Below are positions 46,153-54,706 of a stretch of DNA of 57,212 nucleotides, piece by piece. Each line of letters starts with the position of its first letter. The stretch's first letter is position 1. The DNA comes from Acidobacteriaceae bacterium (GTDB taxonomy: Bacteria > Acidobacteriota > Terriglobia > Terriglobales > Acidobacteriaceae): contig JASHNS010000059.1 in the NCBI GenBank assembly GCA_030041515.1, positions 1 through 57,212 on the forward strand, read 5' to 3'. The notes beneath the pieces were generated by a model. The model did no database searches. It saw only the letters and a list, made by a program, of their open reading frames with translations, and had not been told where the DNA came from. A program made the translations under genes and the position numbers.

Positions 46153-47139
46153 ATGAGTCGCATTTTTGACGCTCTCCAACGAGCCGAAGAAGAACAGCGA
46201 GGTACTTCGGCTACGCCCCGGATGTCAGCTACGGAGTTGCTGGAACACGCAGAGGGTCGCGCACGAAGCCAGCGCAACGCCGAGCGCCAGGCCGCATCCG
46301 TCTCTGAGAGGACAATTCAGGAAGAAGACGCCAGGCAATTGCCTGTCCACGGTTCCCGCAGCGCCGATTATCTCCGGAAGCCAACGGAGATGCGGACACC
46401 GCCGCCCGATCTTCAGACCGCGCATCTGCCCGAGCCGCTCCACGGCCACCTGGTCGCCTTATCCGCTCCGTCGAGTCCCGCAGCAGAGGCCTTTCGGCTC
46501 CTCAGCATTCGCCTGCGGGACCTGCGCAGAGAACGTCCCCTGGCAACTCTGCTGATTTCCAGCACGAGTCCTCAGGAAGGCAAGAGCCTGATTGCCGCCA
46601 ACCTGGCCTGTACCCTCGCGCGGGTGTCGCGGCAGAGTGTTCTTCTGTTGGAAGGGGATGTCCGAAGGCCGTCCCAGGGTGAGCTCTTCCGTCTGAACTC
46701 GCTCTCGGGTCTTTGCGAATATTTTCGCGGTGGCCGCGCCATTAAAGACAGCATTTACCGGCTGGAGAAAGCGGGCATCTGGCTTCTTCCTGCCGGCCGC
46801 GCGCAGGAGAACTCGCCCGAACTGATTCAGGCTGCACCGCTTGCCGCCATGTCCGCGCAGGTCTGTCAGTGGTTTGACTGGGTGATCATCGATTCCCCGC
46901 CGATCCTGCCCCTGGCAGACACCAGCGCATGGGAAAAGATCGCCGATGGGGTTCTTCTCGTCGCTCGCCGAGGCATTACCGCGAAACGCAAGCTCCAAAG
47001 GGGGGTCGAGGCTATCGATCAGAAGAAACTGATCGGTACGATTCTGAACTCCTCGACGCGATCCAAAGACGAGGACTACTACTACTACTACAAGCAGCCC
47101 TCGACTGATTCGGAACCTGAAGGTGTCAGCCAGTCCTGA
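46153..47139 (+). CDS. bacterial tyrosine autokinase (BY-kinase) of exopolysaccharide synthesis
   Basis: A 328-residue cytosolic kinase partner of the chain-length protein. The start MSRIFDALQRAEEEQ is typical. Walker A SSTSPQEGKS (about 136-145) and Walker B WVIIDSPP are intact. Walker A' reads LLLEGDVRRP (about 164-173): the second Asp is present, but the first, usually Asp, is Glu. The C-terminus has the Tyr cluster DEDYYYYYKQ, the autophosphorylation site that controls polymer length. Start 36 bases past the ATPase stop. It should switch polymerisation through cycling of the Tyr cluster. Confidence 0.92.
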   Translation: MSRIFDALQRAEEEQRGTSATPRMSATELLEHAEGRARSQRNAERQAASVSERTIQEEDARQLPVHGSRSADYLRKPTEMRTPPPDLQTAHLPEPLHGHLVALSAPSSPAAEAFRLLSIRLRDLRRERPLATLLISSTSPQEGKSLIAANLACTLARVSRQSVLLLEGDVRRPSQGELFRLNSLSGLCEYFRGGRAIKDSIYRLEKAGIWLLPAGRAQENSPELIQAAPLAAMSAQVCQWFDWVIIDSPPILPLADTSAWEKIADGVLLVARRGITAKRKLQRGVEAIDQKKLIGTILNSSTRSKDEDYYYYYKQPSTDSEPEGVSQS

Positions 47140-47239
47140 CGGCCGGTCGATCCCCTCGTTTCATCTGGATCAACAGAATATCCCTCAACAATCTGCAGGA
47201 AGCACACTTTCTATCGTTCGTGAGAGAGGAGTGTAAACG

Positions 47240-48388
47240 GTGGCACTTCTGGGCATGGATAAGGCTTCGAGCACTCGTAACCGCGCAGCCGCGGAGAACC
47301 CGGCGGAAGAGCGGGAAGTACTCGCCGAGGAGGCTTTTCTTAAGGCACTCGCCCTCGAGCGGAAACGGTCGGAGCGCTCGAAGAACCCGTTTCTTCTGAT
47401 GCTGCTCGAGACCGGGCAATCTCCTCGCTCGACAGCAAGACGAACTGCGCTCGATGGTGTAATCGCCGCACTGCTGCCGACGACACGGGCGACGGACGTG
47501 GTCGGATGGTATCAGGGTGGCTCCATTGTCGGGGTTATCTTCACTGGACTGTCGGTTGACGACAAAAACGTGACACTCAGCACCCTGCTCAACAAAGTAA
47601 ATACGGCCCTGCGTTCGGAGCTCACGTTTGATGAATTCAGCCAGATCAGCATCTCCTTCCACTTTTTCCCCGACAGTTGGCACGGCGACGGAGAAGATGG
47701 CTCGAATGATCCCGCCCTCTATCCCGACTGCTTCACTCCAGCCAACGGACGGGTTGGATTCCTCGGAATCAAGCGCGCCATGGATGTTTCGGTCAGCCTG
47801 ATGATGCTGCTGGCCGGTCTTCCCGTCTTCGTCGGCCTTGCCCTGGCCATCAAAGCCACCTCCGAAGGCCCTGTATTCTTCCGCCAGAAGCGCGTCGGCC
47901 AGCATGGCCGGCTCTTCACTTTCCTGAAGTTCCGATCCATGTATGTGAACAACGATCACAGCGTGCACCGCGAGTATGTGAGCCAGCTCATTGCAGGCAA
48001 TGCCGAGCGCATGGCGGTGAATGGAAGTGATGACCGCGTCTACAAACTTGCCAACGACAAGCGCATCACACCGCTCGGAAAAATCCTGCGAAAGACCAGC
48101 CTGGATGAACTGCCGCAGATTTTCAATGTCCTTCTCGGTGATATGTCGCTCGTAGGACCGCGGCCCCCGATACCCTATGAACTTGCCGCTTATCAGACCT
48201 GGCATCGCCGCCGTCTTCTGCAGGTCAAGCCCGGCATTACCGGTCTTTGGCAGGTAACCGGCCGGAGCCGCGTTACTTTCGATGAGATGGTGCGCCTTGA
48301 TCTTCAATACGCTACAACGTGGTCTCCCTTGCTGGACCTCAGAATTCTTCTGCAAACTCCTGCCGCGGTGATCAAGGGCGCTTACTAA
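47240..48388 (+). CDS. initiating sugar transferase with N-terminal degenerate GGDEF-like domain
   Basis: A 382-residue polyprenyl-phosphate sugar phosphotransferase (WbaP/EpsE-type C-terminal domain). The catalytic domain runs from about 175: KRAMDVSVSLMMLLAGLPVF (membrane hairpin), FFRQKRVGQHGRLFTFLKFR, KTSLDELPQIFNVLLGDMS, LVGPRPP and VKPGITGLWQVTGR. The N-terminal 165 residues look like a decayed diguanylate cyclase fold: LALERKRSERSKNPFLLMLL, then TDVVGWYQGGSIVGVIFTG, where the GGDEF site is lost. It lacks the five-helix N-terminus of WbaP. GTG start with GAGAGGAG upstream. It would put the first sugar-phosphate on undecaprenyl phosphate. Confidence 0.9.
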   Translation: MALLGMDKASSTRNRAAAENPAEEREVLAEEAFLKALALERKRSERSKNPFLLMLLETGQSPRSTARRTALDGVIAALLPTTRATDVVGWYQGGSIVGVIFTGLSVDDKNVTLSTLLNKVNTALRSELTFDEFSQISISFHFFPDSWHGDGEDGSNDPALYPDCFTPANGRVGFLGIKRAMDVSVSLMMLLAGLPVFVGLALAIKATSEGPVFFRQKRVGQHGRLFTFLKFRSMYVNNDHSVHREYVSQLIAGNAERMAVNGSDDRVYKLANDKRITPLGKILRKTSLDELPQIFNVLLGDMSLVGPRPPIPYELAAYQTWHRRRLLQVKPGITGLWQVTGRSRVTFDEMVRLDLQYATTWSPLLDLRILLQTPAAVIKGAY

Positions 48389-48491
48389 CGCTGTTACCAT
48401 TTTCTCTTTTCGATTGCAGTACCTTGTTCCGCGTGATTGTTTCTCCGCGCACTGACAACACCCGAGGAACGGGAAGGGTGGACTTATCATT

Positions 48492-49490
48492 ATGAATTTC
48501 GGCGTCATTGGATACGGATACTGGGGCCCCAACGTAGCACGGAATCTGGCCAATCTTGATGGTTCTCAGTTGAGCGCGATTGCGGAGATGAGTCCGGCCG
48601 CCCGGGCACGAGCGCAAAAAGCGTACCCTGGAGTCCTTGTCACTCCGAACGCTTGTGAAGTGATTCAGTCTCCTGATATTGATGCGGTCGCCGTGATCAC
48701 ACCGGTGTGGACACACTACGACCTGGCAAAGGCGGCTCTGGAGAACGGAAAGCACGTATTCGTTGAGAAACCCTTTACGAGTACAACCCAGCAGGCAGAA
48801 GAGCTGATCGAACTGGCGGCTCGCAAGAACCTCCGGATCATGGTGGACCACACATTTCTTTTTACGGGAGCCGTGAGAAAAATCCACCAGCTTGTGGAAG
48901 ATGGCACCCTCGGCAATCTTTTCTACTACGATTCCACTCGAGTTAATCTCGGCCTCTTCCAACACGATATCAACGTCCTGTGGGATCTTGCTCCGCACGA
49001 TCTTTCGATCATGGATCACCTGCTCCCCGGCCGCCCTGAAGCTGTTGTCGCCACTGGGCAGCGCCACCTGAATGGGCATGAAGATATCGCCTTCATGACT
49101 GTCTACTTTCCCGATCGCGTTATCGCTCACATCAATGTGAATTGGCTCTCCCCCGTCAAGGTCCGCACCACTTTGATTGGCGGAGAAAAGCGCATGCTGG
49201 TCTGGAACGATCTCGAAGCAGACGAAAAAATCAAGATCTATGACAAGGGCGTTGATATTACGAGCCGTGAAGGCGTCTATGAACTGCTCGTGAGTTATCG
49301 CTCCGGCGACATGTGGGCGCCCCAGATCGAGCAGGTCGAAGCGCTCCGCCATGAGATGTCATACTTTGTGGACTGCGTGACCAACGGCCGGGACCCCCAC
49401 AATGATGGCCTTGCTGGTCTGCGTGTGGTCAAGATGCTGGAAGCGGCCAGCGAATCCCTGAAAAAGCGGGGCGAGCTCGTTTACCTGTGA
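48492..49490 (+). CDS. Gfo/Idh/MocA oxidoreductase, WbpB/WlbA-like
   Basis: A 332-residue NAD-dependent sugar dehydrogenase. Rossmann motif GVIGYGYWGPNVARNLA at the start, the EKPF motif (FVEKPFTST) at about 91, and HTFLFTGAVRKIH. With the next two genes it forms the order oxidoreductase, acyltransferase, aminotransferase seen in WbpB-WbpD-WbpE (WlbA-B-C), which make UDP-2,3-diacetamido-2,3-dideoxy-glucuronate-type sugars: this enzyme would oxidise the 3-OH of UDP-GlcNAc uronate. The dehydrogenase that makes UDP-GlcNAc uronate is not in the window. The stop overlaps the next start. Confidence 0.88.
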   Translation: MNFGVIGYGYWGPNVARNLANLDGSQLSAIAEMSPAARARAQKAYPGVLVTPNACEVIQSPDIDAVAVITPVWTHYDLAKAALENGKHVFVEKPFTSTTQQAEELIELAARKNLRIMVDHTFLFTGAVRKIHQLVEDGTLGNLFYYDSTRVNLGLFQHDINVLWDLAPHDLSIMDHLLPGRPEAVVATGQRHLNGHEDIAFMTVYFPDRVIAHINVNWLSPVKVRTTLIGGEKRMLVWNDLEADEKIKIYDKGVDITSREGVYELLVSYRSGDMWAPQIEQVEALRHEMSYFVDCVTNGRDPHNDGLAGLRVVKMLEAASESLKKRGELVYL

Positions 49491-49999
49491 ATAATGCCGC
49501 GTGGAATGCAATCGCCGACGACGTAAAACTCGGAGCCGACGTCCGGCTTTCACGCTTCATCAATCTGTACGGCTGTGAAGTTGGGGATGAGTCCAGAATC
49601 GGGGCCTTCGTCGAGATTCAAAAGCACGCCAGTATCGGGCGGCGCTGCAAAATTTCGAGCCATACCTTTATCTGCGAAGGCGTGGTAATCGAAGACAATG
49701 TCTTCGTTGGGCACGGCGTCACCTTCACCAATGATATGTATCCACGCGCCACGGCCGGCGACGGAAAGCCGCAAACCGAGGCGGACTGGAAAGTTGAACC
49801 CACGGTTGTTCGCAAAGGAGCCTCGATCGGCTCTGGAGCGACCATCCTCTGCAATCTGACGATCGGCGAAAACGCCATCGTTGGGGCTGGCAGTGTCGTG
49901 ACAAAGAGCGTTCCTGCCAACGCCATCGTGGCCGGAAATCCGGCCAGGGTACTGCGCTATATCGAACCATCCACGGAGGGGTCCAATGTCCGTTCATGA
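49487..49999 (+). CDS. hexapeptide-repeat N-acetyltransferase, WbpD/WlbB-like
   Basis: A 170-residue left-handed beta-helix acetyltransferase. Hexapeptide repeats start at once (DDVKLGADVRLSRF; SRIGAFVEIQKHASIGRRCK), with the family-specific HGVTFTNDMYPRA segment and the end GENAIVGAGSVVTKSVPAN. GTG start overlapping the previous stop by four bases. It should acetylate the 3-amino group made by the next gene's aminotransferase. Confidence 0.9.
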   Translation: MNNAAWNAIADDVKLGADVRLSRFINLYGCEVGDESRIGAFVEIQKHASIGRRCKISSHTFICEGVVIEDNVFVGHGVTFTNDMYPRATAGDGKPQTEADWKVEPTVVRKGASIGSGATILCNLTIGENAIVGAGSVVTKSVPANAIVAGNPARVLRYIEPSTEGSNVRS

Positions 50000-51233
50000 A
50001 GGTATTCCGTTCCTCGATCTCGTTACGCCGCACCTGGAGCTTGAATCAGAACTGGTTGATGTCTTTCGCAAGGCCTTGCACACGGCAAGCTTCATTGGCG
50101 GCCCCATGGTTGAGGAATTCGAGAAGGCCTTTGCGGAGTTCTGCTCGGTACGGCATTGCGTGGCGGTCAGCAGCGGCACTGACGCCCTGAGGTTCGCGCT
50201 GAGCGCGTGCGGCATCCGCCATGGCGATGTCGTCCTGACAGTTCCCCACACCTTCATCGCAACCACCGAGGCGATCTCGCAGTGCGGAGCCCTGCCCGAA
50301 TTCATCGACATCGACGAGCAGACGTATAACCTCTCGGTGGAGAAGCTGCGGGAATATCTGGAGAAGCACTGCGCCCGGGACAAGTCGGGGCGGCTGATCA
50401 GCCACCGGAGCAACCGTCCTGTGACCGCGATTGTCCCTGTCCACCTTTATGGCCAAATGGCCGACATGGACGGGATTCTGGCGCTGGCCGAGGAGCACGG
50501 GCTGATTGTCGTTGAGGATGCATGCCAGGCGCACAGCGCCGAATACTTCTCCGCGAAACTGAACCGCTGGATGAAGGCCGGCACAATGGGACGCGCGGCC
50601 GCGTTCAGCTTCTATCCCGGCAAGAATCTCGGAGCCTGTGGAGAAGCAGGAGCCGCGGTGACGAACGATGGAGAGATCGCAGGTGCCATGAAAATGCTCC
50701 GCGATCACGGGCAGGCGCGGAAATATTATCACGACGTGGAGGGCTACAATGGGCGCCTGGATGCAATCCAGGCGGGATTGCTCCACGCTAAGCTGCCTCA
50801 CCTTGCAAAGTGCAACGAGCAACGTCGCGAGCGAGCCGCAGAATACCACCGGCTCCTGGCCGACAACGACGCAGTGATCTGCCCGTTCGAACCCTCCTGG
50901 TCGCGAGCCGTGTATCACCTCTATGTGATTCGCGTCGCCGACCGGGACGGACTGATGAACCATCTGAAAGAAGCAGGCATCCAGACAGGGATTCATTATC
51001 CCGTGCCTTTGCACAGGCAGAAAGCGTACGCGTGGCTCAACTATCGGCCTGGCGATTTGCCCGTGTCCAGCCGGGTCGCAGCCCAGATTATCTCGTTGCC
51101 GATGTTCCCCCACATGACCGCCGAGCAGCAAGCCCTTGTTGCCGCTGAGATCTGCCAGTTCACAGCGCGCTCAGCGAAAGAACCAGTCGAATTGGCGGCG
51201 TCCGACCAGGCTCTCGTCGAACACCACGCCTAA
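49986..51233 (+). CDS. DegT/DnrJ/EryC1 aminotransferase, WbpE/WlbC-like
   Basis: A 415-residue PLP sugar aminotransferase. Start IPFLDLVTPHLELESEL; SSGTDALRFALSACGI; EDACQAHSAEYF; PLP Lys in FSFYPGKNLGACGEAGA. The overlap of 14 bases with the acetyltransferase gene supports a joint role: transfer of an amino group from glutamate to C3 of the keto-sugar. The C-terminal 30 residues are an extra tail. Confidence 0.9.
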   Translation: MSVHEGIPFLDLVTPHLELESELVDVFRKALHTASFIGGPMVEEFEKAFAEFCSVRHCVAVSSGTDALRFALSACGIRHGDVVLTVPHTFIATTEAISQCGALPEFIDIDEQTYNLSVEKLREYLEKHCARDKSGRLISHRSNRPVTAIVPVHLYGQMADMDGILALAEEHGLIVVEDACQAHSAEYFSAKLNRWMKAGTMGRAAAFSFYPGKNLGACGEAGAAVTNDGEIAGAMKMLRDHGQARKYYHDVEGYNGRLDAIQAGLLHAKLPHLAKCNEQRRERAAEYHRLLADNDAVICPFEPSWSRAVYHLYVIRVADRDGLMNHLKEAGIQTGIHYPVPLHRQKAYAWLNYRPGDLPVSSRVAAQIISLPMFPHMTAEQQALVAAEICQFTARSAKEPVELAASDQALVEHHA

Positions 51234-51306
51234 GCGCAGGAGAGCACTTGTGCGATCGGCTCGCCAAGTCGCGTCGCTCTCCGCACGATAACTTTATCGA
51301 GCTCGT

Positions 51307-52392
51307 ATGACGACGGCATCCACTCTGACCCCTATTTCGAAACCTTTTATCGCAGAACCGAGCGACTTGATCCTGGTTACCGGTGCCGGGGGATTCATTG
51401 GCGCCGCCGTTGTCGAGGCACTCCTGGATCTGGGTTTCACCAACCTTCGCTGCTTTGTGCGAGCCACGGCTTCCGCAAGCAAGCTGCGGCGTCGCTTAAG
51501 TCAGCACTCCCGGGGCGTAAATGTTGAAATAATGCAAGGCAATCTCCTGTCCCCAGCGGATTGCGCCCGCGCCTCCGCCGGCGTGTCTGTTGTTTATCAC
51601 CTGGCAGCGGGACGTGGCGAAAAATCCTATCCGGACGCCTTCCTGAACTCCGTCGTGACGACGCGTAACCTGTTAGAAGCCTTGGTCTCCACCGGGTTCC
51701 TGCGCCGATTTGTGAATGTCAGCTCTTTTTCCGTTTATTCCAATCGGGGATCTCGCGACACTACTCTCGACGAGTCATGCCCCATGGAGAGCCATCCGGA
51801 ACTACGCGGCGAAGCTTATACGTTCGCCAAAGTCAATCAGGATAAGCTGGTTCTGGAATACGCGAACACATATGGCGTGCCATATGTTCTTGTCCGACCA
51901 GGTCATGTTTATGGGCCTGGCAATCTGCCAATGAGCGGACGAGTTGGCATCGACACCTTCGGACGATTCCTCCACTTTGGAGGACCGAATCCCATACCTC
52001 TGACGTACCTGAATAATTGCGCAGATGCAATTGTCCTGGCTGGTCTCCATCCGTTGGCTGATAACGAGGTTTTTAATGTCGTAGACGACGATATTCCAAC
52101 CAGCCGCCAATTTTTACGCCAGTACAAACACAGTGTGCGCCCGTTCAAATCCATCTATGTGCCGCATGCGATCGCATATCTATTTTGCTGGTGTTGGGAG
52201 CTCTTTTCCGACTGGTCGGATCGTGAACTGCCGCCCGTATTTAACCGGCGCAGGTGGCATGCCTTCTGGAAGAAGACTCGCTACAGCAACCTGCGACTCA
52301 AGACCCGCCTTGGATGGACACAGAGAGTGTCCACTGCGGAGGGCCTGCGGCGCTATTTTGACGCATGTCGAGCGGAGAATCTGAATGCTTAA
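51307..52392 (+). CDS. NAD-dependent epimerase/dehydratase (SDR)
   Basis: A 361-residue extended short-chain dehydrogenase. Glycine motif VTGAGGFIGAAVVEAL at about 22-37; VVYHLAAGRGEKSY; catalytic Tyr and Lys in AYTFAKVNQDKL (YxxxK); VRPGHVYGPGN. The substrate is probably a nucleotide sugar of the exopolysaccharide. The last helix region is hydrophobic (IAYLFCWCWELF), uncommon for soluble epimerases. It overlaps the next gene by eight bases. Confidence 0.85.
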   Translation: MTTASTLTPISKPFIAEPSDLILVTGAGGFIGAAVVEALLDLGFTNLRCFVRATASASKLRRRLSQHSRGVNVEIMQGNLLSPADCARASAGVSVVYHLAAGRGEKSYPDAFLNSVVTTRNLLEALVSTGFLRRFVNVSSFSVYSNRGSRDTTLDESCPMESHPELRGEAYTFAKVNQDKLVLEYANTYGVPYVLVRPGHVYGPGNLPMSGRVGIDTFGRFLHFGGPNPIPLTYLNNCADAIVLAGLHPLADNEVFNVVDDDIPTSRQFLRQYKHSVRPFKSIYVPHAIAYLFCWCWELFSDWSDRELPPVFNRRRWHAFWKKTRYSNLRLKTRLGWTQRVSTAEGLRRYFDACRAENLNA

Positions 52393-53539
52393 AGTCGCGA
52401 TCATCGGCTGCGGAAAGATCGCCGATGCTCATGCAGAACAAATAGGCCGACTTCCGGGTTGCAGGATTGTAGGCGTCTGTGACCGCGAGCCGCTGATGGC
52501 ACGGCAACTGTATGAGCGGTTCCCGGTGGAGGCTTGTTTCAGCGACGTCAGGGAGTTGCTTGAGAACGGCAGACCGGATGTCGTGCACATTACTTCGTCA
52601 CCCGAAAGCCATTACGGCCTCGCAGTCATCTGTCTGGAGGCCGGCTGTCACGTGTACATCGAGAAGCCATTCACCCTCTGTGAGCTCGATGCACGGCGTC
52701 TCATCGAACTTGCCGCGTCTCGTGGCCTGCAGCTGACCGCGGGCCACGATGACCAGTTCAGCCATGTTGCAAGGAGAATGCGACACCTTGTTCAGCAGGG
52801 TTACTTGGGTGGTACACCCGTCCACATGGAGAGCTTTTATTGCTATGAAATGTCACAATCAACCTATGCTACAGCGTTGTTAAGCGACCCCTCGCACTGG
52901 GTGCGATCTCTTCCCGGTAAACTACTCCACAATATAATCAGTCATGGCATCGCAAGAATCGCAGAGTTCCTGACCACCGACAATCCATCGGTCATCGTTC
53001 ATGGTCACATCAGTCCCCGTCTGAGAAGTATTGGGGAGGAAGACATCATCGATGAGCTCAGAGTCATTATTTCGGAGTGTGATCAGACGACTGCATATTT
53101 CACCTTCTCTTCACAAATGCGGCCCGCACTCCACCAATTTCGAATATATGGACCGAGCAACGGTCTCATTCTCGATCAGGACCAGGAGACGCTGATCAGA
53201 CTTCCCGGAAAGAAAGCCAAGAGCTATCTGGAGACATTTGTGACGCCGCTGTCACTCGCGAAGCAATATTCTGCTAACGTAGCGACAAACGTGCGAACGT
53301 TCCTGAAAAGAGACTTTCAGATGAAGTCCGGAATGAAGTGCCTCATCGAACGATTTTATGCTTCCATTGCCGAAAACGGCGATCCACCCATTTCCTACCG
53401 CGAAATCGTGCTTACGGCGCGAATCATGGACGCGATATTCGCGCAGCTAACCGCATTGAAAGTGGATTCTGTGAAGACTGGAGATCCAGACGCCAGTCCG
53501 GAGTCCCCTCGAGCTAATCTCTGTATCGCCGGAGACTGA
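52385..53539 (+). CDS. second Gfo/Idh/MocA oxidoreductase
   Basis: A 384-residue oxidoreductase. Rossmann motif VAIIGCGKIADAHAEQI, VHITSSPESHYGLAVICLEA, and EKPF (YIEKPFTL) followed by the His-containing TAGHDDQFSHVARRM. Its coupling to the epimerase gene suggests they act on the same sugar; the reaction is not identifiable. Codon use appears less GC-rich than in the genes before, a change that continues to the Wzy gene and may mark a variable part of the locus. Confidence 0.85.
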   Translation: MLKVAIIGCGKIADAHAEQIGRLPGCRIVGVCDREPLMARQLYERFPVEACFSDVRELLENGRPDVVHITSSPESHYGLAVICLEAGCHVYIEKPFTLCELDARRLIELAASRGLQLTAGHDDQFSHVARRMRHLVQQGYLGGTPVHMESFYCYEMSQSTYATALLSDPSHWVRSLPGKLLHNIISHGIARIAEFLTTDNPSVIVHGHISPRLRSIGEEDIIDELRVIISECDQTTAYFTFSSQMRPALHQFRIYGPSNGLILDQDQETLIRLPGKKAKSYLETFVTPLSLAKQYSANVATNVRTFLKRDFQMKSGMKCLIERFYASIAENGDPPISYREIVLTARIMDAIFAQLTALKVDSVKTGDPDASPESPRANLCIAGD

Positions 53540-53613
53540 ATCTTAGAGGCTGCGAAGGGCCCTGAGAGACAGAGGAAGGCGCCGCCATCGGAATCGATAC
53601 GGACGAACGGCGA

Positions 53614-53781
53614 TGGCTGTTCCGGCATCGCCGGCAGTTCCGGCAGGCATAACAAAGACAATAATTGCCGCCGGCACAGTGGGATTATCAGGCGCCGCTA
53701 GCGCCTGGGGCTTGCGGAGCATCCTTAATTATAGAAACCGAGTGAAAGTGCGCGATGAGAAGAGCGATCGTAATTGGTGAC
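53614..53781 (+). CDS. possible 55-residue membrane peptide
   Basis: An open frame from ATG 53614, MAVPASPAVPAGITKTIIAA then GTVGLSGAASAWGLRSIL and a basic end. It has one membrane-helix-like stretch and overlaps the start of the next gene by 27 bases. The ribosome site (GGACGAACGG) is mediocre. A hairpin CAGGCGC-CGCTA-GCGCCTG (53689-53707) lies inside it. It may be real or chance. Confidence 0.25.
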
Positions 53782-54660
53782 AGATCGATCAGGATAGAAG
53801 GGCGTATTGTCAGGATCGCCCGGATCGAGGGGGAAGATTACCGATTTGTCAGGGATCCAGGACGGTTGATTGATGAGCTGCGGAGTTGCGGTAAGAGGAT
53901 AGATGTGTTCACGTTTTTGCAGCAGCTTCCTGAAACGACTCCACAGTTTCCCTATCCCATGGAGTGGGACAATGCCGCCGTTCTTTCGATAAAATCGTTC
54001 GACGACTGGTGGACGCGCGTTCTTGGATTTAAGGGGAGAAATAAGGCGAAGCAGGCGGAGAAGAAGGGCGTTGTCCTTCGAGAGATCCCGTTCGACGATC
54101 GCCTTGTCGATGGAATATGGCGCATCTACAACGAAACTCCGGTGCGTCAAGGCAAGCGGTTTCCCCACTATGGAATGCTCCGGAATAGGGTGCGAGAGCA
54201 CGCAGGGACTTTTCTCGACTGTAGTGTATTCTTGGGAGCCTTTCTCGGTGATGAACTGATTGGCTTCGCCAAGTTGACGATCAATGAGACTCACACGCAG
54301 GCTGGCCTGATGCATATTCTCTCGATGGTTGGTCATCGAGAGAAGGCACCCACAAATGCTTTGGTTGCTCAGGCGGTGAGATCCTGCGCGGCCCGCAACA
54401 TTCCATATCTTGTTTATTCTCAGTTTGCCTATGGCAACAAACAGCGCGATAGCTTGAGCGATTTCAAGGAACGGAATGGTTTTCAGCGCGTGGATATACC
54501 CAGATATTATGTGGCACTTAATCCATTGGGGAAGCTGGCTTTGCGTGCTGGAATGCACCATCGCTTGATCGACCGTGTGCCGGAATCTGTAATCAGCCGA
54601 TTCCGCTCCTACAGGGCGGCATGGTATCGCCATCAATACCCTACTTCAAATGAGTCCTGA
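53755..54660 (+). CDS. GNAT/FemAB-like acyltransferase
   Basis: A 301-residue protein. The mid and C-terminal part looks like a GNAT fold as used in FemAB-like enzymes: FLGAFLGDELIGFAKLTINE, THTQAGLMHILSMVGHRE, ALVAQAVRSCAARNIPYLVY, and FKERNGFQRVDIPRYYVAL. No exact family is assigned. Its place between sugar-modifying enzymes and the polymerase suggests N- or O-acylation of the glycan with an amino acid or acyl group (inference). Start ATG 53755, weak ribosome site. Confidence 0.6.
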   Translation: MRRAIVIGDRSIRIEGRIVRIARIEGEDYRFVRDPGRLIDELRSCGKRIDVFTFLQQLPETTPQFPYPMEWDNAAVLSIKSFDDWWTRVLGFKGRNKAKQAEKKGVVLREIPFDDRLVDGIWRIYNETPVRQGKRFPHYGMLRNRVREHAGTFLDCSVFLGAFLGDELIGFAKLTINETHTQAGLMHILSMVGHREKAPTNALVAQAVRSCAARNIPYLVYSQFAYGNKQRDSLSDFKERNGFQRVDIPRYYVALNPLGKLALRAGMHHRLIDRVPESVISRFRSYRAAWYRHQYPTSNES

Positions 54661-54706
54661 GTAGCCGATGTAGTGAACAGCTACTTCGGTCTTTGCCTGG
54701 CGTCTT

